A stretch of 64,000 nucleotides of DNA, from assembly GCA_035048495.1 (NCBI GenBank), contig CM068545.1:15087702-15151701 (forward strand), in the 5' to 3' direction. The DNA is from Euptelea pleiosperma (Eukaryota; Streptophyta; Magnoliopsida; Ranunculales; Eupteleaceae). Below the pieces are notes generated by a model. That model was not told the origin of the DNA and searched no databases. It worked only from the letters and a program-made list of their open reading frames with translations. Shown in pieces: positions 54,831 to 63,042 of this stretch; the first letter of the stretch is position 1, and each line of letters begins with the position of its first letter. The position numbers and the translations under genes are program-made.

Positions 54831-55689
54831 GAAAGTTTTTGAAGTGGCGATCAAGAGCCGAATCATATTGTACCAGGTACGCCAGGTTTAACCTGGCACA
54901 ACACCATTGCCCGTACACTTAGGTGTACCTGGCGCAATATGATTGGACGCATGATCACCGCTTCTAAATTTCTGCCGCTTCAAAAAAAAATTTCGTGGGA
55001 CAAGTAGTCATGCGGCCAGTGGGCCCAAAAAAAGTGTGCCACTTGACATTTTAGGGATTTCTGTATGGAACTTTTGATATGGAATTTTGTATTATAGATT
55101 TTTGCGGTAAGTGGGGGTCAAAATAAGCGTGCATGTTCTAAGGACAGTTTCATGTGAGGACTGGTTTCATTTGTCCATTCAACCAATTCATCCGTCTTTC
55201 AAAATCCCGAAAAGCAATTTGACTCTGCAAGCTATAAAATATTTACTAATTTAATTTTTATATTGAATTTTTTAATTAGAAAACCTATTTAAAAACCCCT
55301 TTTTTTTTAATTAAACAATCCTTAGAAAAATGAGAAAAAAAAAAAAAAAACCTACCCTTTTTGTTTTTTTCAAGCAAATCGCCTTGACTCAGGCCGGATT
55401 TTGAGTTGAGTCGCTGAGTAACTACAAACCGAGTCTATATATTGTCCGAGTCTGCTCGAAATCTTGCCGAGTCGAGTCTACTTGACCAAGTTTTGAGTTG
55501 AGTCGTCGAGTTTTAGAACCATAATTTACGCTCTACAGCATGTATACACGTTTTAAGTCGCATTTCAAACATTTTATGGAATATTTTTGACAACAATTAT
55601 GTTTATGACACATATTTGGCGTAATTAGGTTCATGAAAAGGTATCATGTGGCGTCGATTGTGTCATGATTTGGCACCATCTTTGTTAGT
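54831..55689. other. Intergenic, no gene seen
   Basis: A short palindrome-like segment 'TTGTACCAGGTACGCCAGG'/'AGGTGTACCTGGCGCAA' (about 54868-54940). A run of GAGTCGAGT-type words (about 55385-55515) resembles a worn hAT interior. No coding sequence. Confidence 0.45.
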
Positions 55690-55960
55690 CACCGTTGCCA
55701 TATGGGTCCACTGATCACGTGGAAGTTTAGCCCACCCCTTGGTGGATATATACAACAAAAATCACCATGATTAGTGATCTCTAGCCATTAGATATTAGTA
55801 CTTTTTAAGACGTGATTCTAGCCGTTGGTATCAACCATTTTTTTGAGTACTAAAACAAATGGTTAAAATCATCAGACAACCTGATTTTTGGTATGAATGT
55901 CTACCAAGGAGTGGGCTAACCATCCATGCAGTCAGTGGGCCCAGATGGTAGCGGTGAGTA
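55690..55960. repeat. Family A variant (GGTCCACTGATC type)
   Basis: Arms 'ATGGGTCCACTGATCACGTG' and 'ATGCAGTCAGTGGGCCCAGA'. The core has 'GATATTAGTACTTTTTAAG' and 'TTTTTTGAGTACTAAAAC'. Confidence 0.6.
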
Positions 55961-56144
55961 ACAAAAACGCTGCCAGCTTAGTAGAACCCGGACAATCGGA
56001 TATGGATATGGTAAAAAAGACGATACCATCAAAAGATCGATAAGAGATGACTTCTGGTTGAACACTCACTGTAAAGAGCGCTCTTCAGTTGATTCAACCC
56101 ATATAACTGAGTAGAACCTGGACATTCGCGTATGGATATGGCTG

Positions 56145-56325
56145 GGGCTCCGAGTACCCGTCTCTTTTTACTAGTCCTTCCACTCGGGTCCTCGCCATGG
56201 ATTATTAGAATCCAATGGTGGTTTTGCTTTGACAAAAAGTGATGCAAGCCAAGCACTATCGACCACGGTTGGATTCTCGAGAACACGAATGAAAAGACGA
56301 GTCCCTGAGCCCGACCCTATGGATA
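56145..56325. repeat. Family B element, GAGAATCCAA core
   Basis: Left 'GGGGCTCCGAGTACCCGTCT', right 'AAGACGAGTCCCTGAGCCCG'. The core has 'AGAATCCAATGGTGGTTTTG' and 'GGTTGGATTCTCGAG'. Confidence 0.6.
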
Positions 56326-56469
56326 TGGGTTTGGATCATGAGTTATGAATCGCGGATTTTTCAGAGTGTCACATCTCGAGTTGCCTAGATCCGACACGGG
56401 CTAGGCCCATTTCATGCCCTACTCATTTATTTTTTCAACAGCACAAAAGAGTGCTAGAATGGAGTATGG

Positions 56470-57296
56470 AGTAAATCTTCGGTCACTTCACCAACAAAAA
56501 TAATAAAAAAAACAAAAAATCTTCGGTCACAGTGCGTGGTGACTGAAGCTGGCCACCTCTCACGGTACGAGTCACGTGGCACACTATTAGAGGGCATGAC
56601 CGTACGATGTTTGGCCAGTCCCTCGGTGGACCTGCAAACCAAGAATCAGCCTCATTAGTTATTTACGACATTTGGATCTTTGCAGCCAAATAACGCTCAA
56701 TAATGCTCAAATTCCTACGGTTAAATCAACCCATGAAAATAACTTCAATCCAACGCTACTGATCAGGTTGATTTTTGGTTTGCAGCTCTAACGAGTGATT
56801 GGCCAAACGTCCATACGGTCAGCGCCATCTAATAGTGTGCCAGGTGGCTCGTACTAGGGGTGTCAATTTTACCCGATTTAACCGGAACCAGAACCGGAAC
56901 CGAAAACACCGGTTCCGGTACCACATTTTTGGGAACCGATAAAAAAGAACCGGAATCAGAACCGAATCGGAAACTAATGGTTACGGTTCGGTACTCTAAT
57001 ATGGAACCGAAACCGATAAGAACCGGAACCAATATATAAATATAGTGTAAAAATTCACATATTACTAAGATTGGACCCGTTATACCCGAAATCGGAACCG
57101 GAACTGACAAAAACTACATAATCGGTTCCGGTTCTGGTACCATCACTTTGAGAACCGGAACCGATAAGTACCCGAACCGATAAGAACCGGAACCGTTTGT
57201 TCCGGTTTTGGTCACCTTAGGAACCGACCCGTTGACACCCCTAGCTCGTATTGTGCGAGGTGACCTGCTTTGGTCACCACACACTGTGACCGAAGT
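56470..57296. repeat. Family A palindrome, longest copy, split by hAT
   Basis: Outer ends 'CTTCGGTCACAGTGCGTGGT' (56521) and 'ACCACACACTGTGACCGAAG' (ending 57294) are inverted, followed inward by 'TACGAGTCACGTGGCACACT' and 'AGTGTGCCAGGTGGCTCGTA'. A 389-bp hAT sits in the right arm. The left outer end is locally duplicated ('CTTCGGTCAC' at 56477 and 56521). With the hAT removed this is the best copy for defining full-length termini. Confidence 0.75.
56855..57243. mobile_element. hAT element, TAGGGGTGTCAA ends, 389 bp
   Basis: The ends TAGGGGTGTCAA and TTGACACCCCTA are exact inverted repeats. The flanks GCTCGTAC (56847-56854) and GCTCGTAT (57244-57251) match 7 of 8. The interior is almost wholly repeats of AACCGGAACC-type words, likely subterminal transposase-binding repeats. 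Non-autonomous. It splits a family A palindrome. Confidence 0.87.
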
Positions 57297-57465
57297 TTTA
57301 CTGAGTGTTATGAACGTATGGATGGTGCTAGAAATCGCATGTGAGAATGAGATGTTCGTGGTGGGTCACGTTTAATGGCGGGCCCTTCTTACACGTGTGC
57401 CACGTTTGAATGTACCAGAAAATCGTCCTATTGGATCTGTTCCGAGCGTTTCCTTGTTTTTTAAT

Positions 57466-57982
57466 GGGTGGCGTTAATTGCACACACCTTTTTTGTAGTA
57501 ACACCCACAACTTATCTGTACATACCCAAAGTTGTAAAGAAAAAAAAAGAAAGAAAAAACCGAACGAAGAGGAACTCTCCACCACCGTCCTCTTCTTCTT
57601 CACCACCACTCCCTCCCTCCCTCTCTCTCTTACCCGGTGGTGGGCGGCAGGCCTCCTCCTCTTCTTCTCTGGGCAGCCTCCTCTTCTTCTTCTTCTTCTT
57701 TGGGCGGCTTCCTCTTCCTCCTTCTACCCTCTCTCTCTCTCTTTCTCCTTTCCTCCCTCCATCTTCCTCTCTCCGTAAAAAAAAATTTCACTCCGTATCG
57801 GTAACGTAGGGTGGACATGGCTTTGGCCATATCGGTAGCCCGCTGCTGACATGGCTATATCGGTAGCCCGCTACCGATATGGCCAAAGCCATGTCCACCA
57901 TTCGTTACCGATACGGAGCGATTTTTTTTTTTTTTCATGGTGAGGGGGAGAAAAAGATCTCTCCCTCCCTCATCTTCCTTCT

Positions 57983-58038
<56 letters not shown>

Positions 58039-58996
58039 GTCTCTCTCCCTTCCTCCTAGGGGTGTCAACGGGTCGGTTCCGGTTCGGTTCCTAAGGTGAC
58101 CAGAACCGGAACAAACGGTTCCGGTTCTTATCGGTTCGGGTACTTATCGGTTCCGATTCTCAAAGTGATGGTACCAGAACCGGAACCGATTATGTAATTT
58201 TTTCGATTCCGGTTCCAATTTCGGGTATAACGGGTCCAATCTTGGTAATATGAGAATTTTTACACTATATTTATATATCGGTTCCGGTTCTTATCGGTTC
58301 GGTTCCGGTTCTTATCGGTTTCGGTTCCATATTAGAGTACCGAAACCGTAACCATTAGTTTTCGGTTCGGTTCCGGTTCAGGTTCTTTTTAATCGGTTCC
58401 CAAAAATATGGTACCGGAACCAGTGTTTTCGGTTCCGGTTCCTATTCGGTTCCGGTTAAATCGGGTAAAATTGACACCCCTACTTCCTCCCTCCATCTCC
58501 CTTTCCCTATCTCTCTCTCCATAAAAAAAAAAAATTTCGCTCCGTATCGGTAGCCCGCTGCGGACATGGCTTTGGCCATATCGGTAACCCGCTACTGACA
58601 TGGCTTTGGCTATATCGGTAGCCACCGATATGGCCAAAGCCATGTCCACCCTGCGTTACCGATACGGAGCGATTTTTTATTTTTTATTTTTTATGGAGAG
58701 GGGGAGAAAGAGATTTTTCCCTCCCTCATCTTCCTTCTCCTCCTCTTCTTCTTCTTCATCTTCTTCTTCTCTCTCTCTTCACAGAGGAGGCCAGTTAGAG
58801 AAGAAGAAGAGGAGGAAGAAGAAGCCGCTCGGAGTAGAAGGAGAAGAGGAGGAAGGGGAGGCCGCTAGGAGAAGAAGAGGAGTCTCGATGGTAGAATTTT
58901 TTTGTTTTTGATTTTTGATTTTTTTTTTGTAACTTATTTGCACACACCAAGGGGTGGGTGTTACTACAAAAAAGGTGTGTGCAATTAACGCCACCC
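57466..58996. mobile_element. GGGTGGCG-ended TIR element, 1,531 bp, 8-bp TSD
   Basis: GGGTGGCGTTAATTGCACAC at the left and its exact complement at the right form a 23-base perfect inverted repeat. Target duplication TTTTTAAT on both sides (57458-57465 and 58997-59004). The interior has CTT/CT microsatellites (57986-58036 is nearly pure CT) and several inverted modules around 'ACATGGCTTTGGCCATATCG'. A complete hAT (58057-58482) is nested inside. The 8-bp duplication points to hAT-type mobilisation, but the termini are unlike the hAT ends I know. Confidence 0.85.
58057..58482. mobile_element. hAT element nested in the GGGTGGCG element, perfect TSD
   Basis: 426 bases with TAGGGGTGTCAA and TTGACACCCCTA ends and exact 8-bp duplication CTTCCTCC (58049-58056 and 58483-58490). 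Same family as 56855-57243 but in opposite orientation: GGTTCCGG-type words on the plus strand here versus AACCGGAACC there. Confidence 0.9.
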
Positions 58997-59004
58997 TTTT
59001 TAAT

Positions 59005-59369
59005 TGAGTAGGTTGGGAGTCGAGACTCGGGACTCGGGTCTAAAACTGGACACCGCTGGTGCACGTTAGACACTATCAAGTCTCAAGGGATCTCTGTCAG
59101 AGGATGCGCTTGTAACAGATGTCAAGTTGTTAACCGACATTGTCCAGTTAATCCATCTTTGCCGTCCACTTCAAATAAGGGGCCCGCATAAGAAGTATGT
59201 TAAATAAAGATTAGCGGCTGTGATCTTTGCATTGTGGTTAAGACTTATTGTTATACTCCCGGAACTATCAGAAATAAACTTGTTTTTCCCCAAATTCAAT
59301 AATGTTATCGCGATAGATATACTGATATAGTTTGAAAAACGAGACGGAAACACGTATTTCCATTCGTAG
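59005..59369. other. Intergenic, no gene seen
   Basis: No repeat or coding signal recognised. Confidence 0.4.
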
Positions 59370-59760
59370 CTGAACTACCTCTAGCTCTGTTCTTCTTCCA
59401 ATCCGGAAAGACGTCGGAGGCTCGGATCTAGGGTTCCAGATCAAGTGCTTGCATTACTTTCTAGCATCCGAAACCTAGGGTTAGGGTTTCGAAATCTCAT
59501 CTCTTTCCCCTCTTTTCTGAGTGCTTTGTTTTCTGTACGTCCTGTTTGATTTTGCTCTAACTTGCAGGCACTACTTCACAGGTGTAATGCTTTCGTGTTT
59601 GTGTTGAATCGCCGATCTGCAAAGTTTATTATCTTAATTAATGATTTTGTTTCTTTTGGGGCAGAAGATTGGGGCTAGGGTTACGAAATCCTTCTCGCAA
59701 CGATCAGAGATAACCAGTCGTCTATTCGCAGAGAGTTCATTTCGTGAATATTAGGTAATG
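59370..59760 (+). other. 5'-UTR-like multi-exon segment without a visible CDS
   Basis: Looks like the leader of a plant gene: 'CTAGGGTTCCAGATC', 'CCTAGGGTTAGGGTTTCG' and pyrimidine-rich tracts. It is followed by splice-like junctions: CTTGCAG|GCACTACTTCACAG|GTGTAA (59562-59590), TTGGGGCAG|AAGATTGGGG (about 59665) and ATTAG|GTAATG (about 59756). No protein-coding exon could be joined to it before the repeats that follow. It may be a displaced leader, a non-coding RNA, or the leader of a gene broken by insertions. Confidence 0.35.
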
Positions 59761-59884
59761 TTCATCTTCACGATCTTCCGCCGTTGATTTCCGAAATCAT
59801 GAAAATAAATAGTGTATTTGAGAAAATTACAGTAGTTTTCTTAAGCTCATAAAATGGTGATTTGGTGTTGGAGATAAAAAAAAT

Positions 59885-61600
59885 TGATGCCCTCCTCCAA
59901 AAATGCCACGTGGAACACTCACTCGGTCCCACTGACTCAAGGATATTTGGCCCACCCCTTTTAGACTACACACCAAAAATCAGCTCGATTAGTGATTTCT
60001 AGCGGTTAGATTTTAGCATTAAAAAGCTTATTCAATCCAACGGCTGAAACTCACCAATGAGGCAGATTTTTGACGTGTATCCAGAGGTTAAGCTAACCAT
60101 CCATGCGTCAGTGGGCCCGAAAGAGTTAGCCACGTTGCACTTTTGGGGGAGGGGGGGCTTGAAACGGGGAGAATTCAGTCCACTGACCAATGGGTATTTG
60201 GCGGGCCCGAACCTACACACCGAAAATCAACTTGATTGGGTGATTTCTATTTTTGTTTTATCCTATAAGCAACCTATACATGGATGTTTGGCCCACCGTT
60301 TGCTACACCAAAAATCAGATTGATTGGTGATCTCTAGCAATTAGATTTTAGCAACCAAAAAAGCTCAAAATCCATCGGCCAGAAATCACTCTATTAAAAT
60401 GCTAAAATTCAACGGTTGGAAATGATAAATTAAAATGATTTTCGGTGTATTGATCGAACAAGAGGGGAGCCAAACATGAATAGATATATGGGTCCTAAAG
60501 AGTATGCCACGTGGCATTTTGGAGGGGGGACTTGGGGGCAGCAAATCTGGGGCTTGGCTGTAACAGCGTGTCAAGTGGCATATTGGGATGGGGACTTCAA
60601 ACTTTGCCGTCCCCGGGGACCGCAAACTCAGGGTCATGTATTGTCACGGGTCCGAGTTTGACGAGAAAAAATTCGCTGGACCCTCCCAAATACTCCTTGG
60701 TAACCACCCTTTACCAACCAAGGGCTTAACGTGGGTTGGGTTAAGGCCACGAGTAAAACTTCAATGACAGAGCCCTGTCATGGAGGCCGATGACAGTGCG
60801 CAATATGAGCCACTTGGCACACTCTCACAGGACTCTGACCGCATGGATGTTTGGCCAATCCCTAGATGGACCTGCAAACCAAAAATCAGCCCGATTAGTG
60901 ATTTCTAGGCATTGGATTGGAATTATTTTCATAGGTTGATTCGAACCGTGGGAATTTGAGCATTATTGGCCATCATTTTATGTACAAAGATCCAAAGGTT
61001 TGGAATCACTAATCAAGCTGATTTTTGTTTTGTAAGTGCACCTAGATATTGGAAAAACATCCACACGGTCAGAGTCCTCTAAGAGTGTGCCACGTGGTCA
61101 TATTGTGTGCTGTCATTGGCCTCGATGTCAGGGACCTGGGGCTACGTGTCAGAGATTTTGTGGGGGACTTTAAAGAAATTACCAAAAAAAAAAGAAAACC
61201 CTCAAAATCTAGCGGCATCACCCCCATTAAAATGCTCCAATCCAAGGACTAGAACTCACTAATTAAAATGATTTTTGGTGTATGGGTTCACCAAGAGGTG
61301 AACCACACATTCATTGATTTGTGGGCCTGAAAGATTGTGCCTTGTGGCATTTTAGTGGATATTTGGCCCACCTCTTAGTGTTCCCGCGCAACAAAAATAT
61401 TCTCATTGTTAATTTCTAGCCATTAGATTTGAGTACCAAAAAAGTGCTCAAATCAAAAGCTAAAAATCACTCAAAATAAAATGCTTAGATCCAAGGGCCA
61501 TAAATAACCAATCAGGAAGAATTTTTTTGGGTTTGGAGGTCCACTAAGGGAGGACTAAACATTCATGGACCAGTGACTTGTGGCAGGAATGGGTCCCTCC
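59885..61600. repeat. Cluster of family A copies and variants
   Basis: Four copies in a row. 59900-60150 and 60175-60530 are variants with 'AGTGGGCCCGAAAGAGT' or 'GGGTCCTAAAGAGTATGCCA' ends. 60745-61125 is a near-full copy with 'GCGCAATATGAGCCACTTGG', 'AAAATCAGCCCGATTAGTG', 'TAAGAGTGTGCCACGTGG' and an outer 'GAGTAAAACTTCAATGACAG'. 61200-61590 is a variant. All are non-coding. Confidence 0.65.
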
Positions 61601-61969
61601 GCTTTTGGACTGTTCCCATTTGTTGATCTCATTTGAAAGAAGGAAAAATTCCAAAGAATGAACAGAAGAGGATGAATGAGGAATCAAGTTACTTTTTAAA
61701 TTTTTGAGGAAATTTTAGCATTTAATAATGTAGAGGTATATTAAAAAGGAATTAAGATAGAAATAAAAAGGGTACAATGACCGAATGGCCCTTATTTATA
61801 TTCAACGTATGTTAGATATTTAGGGGTGTTTTGAGAAAAAAAGTGGCAGAAAACATGAAGGTTCATTCCAGCTAAATAAAGGGTTGCCTCCAATTATGGT
61901 AAATTCATAACCTCCCTTGGCTCAGGCTCTCTCCCCTTTGTATGACCCTATACCTTAAGTGGTCCTATC
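61601..61969. other. Intergenic, no gene seen
   Basis: AT-rich, no structure recognised. Confidence 0.4.
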
Positions 61970-62285
61970 CAAGGTTTAGAAGGGGCCGTTACTCCTTTAC
62001 ACCGTTATAACGGACTGGGGGCATTATCGTTTTTTTTTTTTTCTGTTACAACGAATTGTAACAGTCAAAGGCAGAAACAGGAAAATAATGGGAAACTAAC
62101 AGAAATAATTGAAAATAATGGAAAAAATGGTGCTGAATTTCAAATTCTCAAAAACACGGCTGTTTTTTTCTCAAAATTTTTCAGAAATTTTTTTTAGCGT
62201 TTTGACGCTACATAGCGTAACGGAGGAGGTCTGAATCCGTTATAAAGGCCGTTATTTTCGTTATAACGGCCGTTTTTTAAACCCA
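61970..62285. repeat. Family D inverted repeat, full length
   Basis: Left 'GGTTTAGAAGGGGCCGTTAC' and 'CCGTTATAACGGACTGGGGG'. Right 'TCGTTATAACGGCCGTTTTT' and 'TAAACCC'. The interior is A/T-rich with 'ATAATGGGAAACTAACAG'. Confidence 0.65.
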
Positions 62286-62373
62286 TGGTCCTATCCATGG
62301 AATGGGTCCTCTACTCTATCGATAGAGGTCCATCTTACTTTTAGCTTCAAACACATTAATAAATCATTTTCAG

Positions 62374-62590
62374 AGTGACCGTCGCTTCGTCCCGAAGGAA
62401 AGAGATTTTAAAAAGGCAGAAATGTCAAAGAGAATCAGTAAGGTCTCAAATGAAATTAGACGAACCTTCAATTTTGGACAAAATCTTAAACAAACAAATT
62501 GAAAACCTTAACGCGCTTCGGCGCCCGCTCTTTCTTCGTAAATTTTATTTTTCAGATGCAGAGGAGGTCAATCGACGCACAGGACTTTCG
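62374..62590 (+). other. Exon-like open segment of unknown origin
   Basis: An open frame of 89 codons from 62375 (MTVASSRRKEILKRQ) starts beside an acceptor-like TTTTCAG. An alternative frame reads RRFVPKERDFKKAEMSKRIS and stops at a donor-like A|GTAAGG near 62440. I recognise neither product. It lies about 450 bases before the callose synthase start and may be a gene relic or chance. Confidence 0.25.
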
Positions 62591-62599
62591 TGGCCCTAC

Positions 62600-62870
62600 A
62601 CAGCTCATTATTTTGGGTCCACTGATCACGTGCATGGATGGTGAGCCCACCCATTGATGGATATACACAATAAAATTGAGTTGATTGATGATTTATAGCC
62701 GTTGATTTCTTACTAAAAAATGCTTGAATCCAATGGCTAGAATCAATCATAAAAAAAAGCTTAAATCTATGTCTGATTTTTGGCATGTGTATCCACTAAG
62801 GGAAGGGCTAAACATCTATGCGGTTAGTGGGACCAGAACAATTTGCTATGATTGTGTCGTAAGTCGTCTG
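62600..62870. repeat. Family A variant upstream of callose synthase
   Basis: Arms 'TGGGTCCACTGATCACGTGC' and 'CTATGCGGTTAGTGGGACCA'. The core has 'TTTCTTACTAAAAAATGC'. It lies within 450 bases of the callose synthase start and contains a CACGTG word (62625-62630: TCACGTGC). Confidence 0.55.
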
Positions 62871-63033
62871 TATCGATTACATCGTAGGTCCACTGCATAT
62901 AAACTTTTCCCTTTCTTCATTTTTTCGCACGTAACCCCCCACGCTTTTTCTTCCACCTCTTCATCTCTCTCCCCCAGGCAAAAGAATTGAAAAAAACAGA
63001 GATACCGGGAAGAGGCACCCGTAGGCGGATTCG

Positions 63034-63042
63034 ATGCCATGA
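63034..63042 (+). promoter_or_regulatory. Minimal upstream ORF overlapping the callose synthase start
   Basis: ATGCCATGA encodes Met-Pro-stop, and its last bases overlap the main ATG at 63039. The upstream ATG has T at -3 (weak context), while the main ATG has G at -3, so leaky scanning or reinitiation would be needed. Effect on translation is inferred. Confidence 0.5.

Noticed and set aside
58389..58649. Repeated peptide MALAISVATD as a possible small repeated protein
   Set aside because: It arises from the inverted CCATATCGGTAG modules of the TIR element and appears on both strands; no start, codon or conservation signal.
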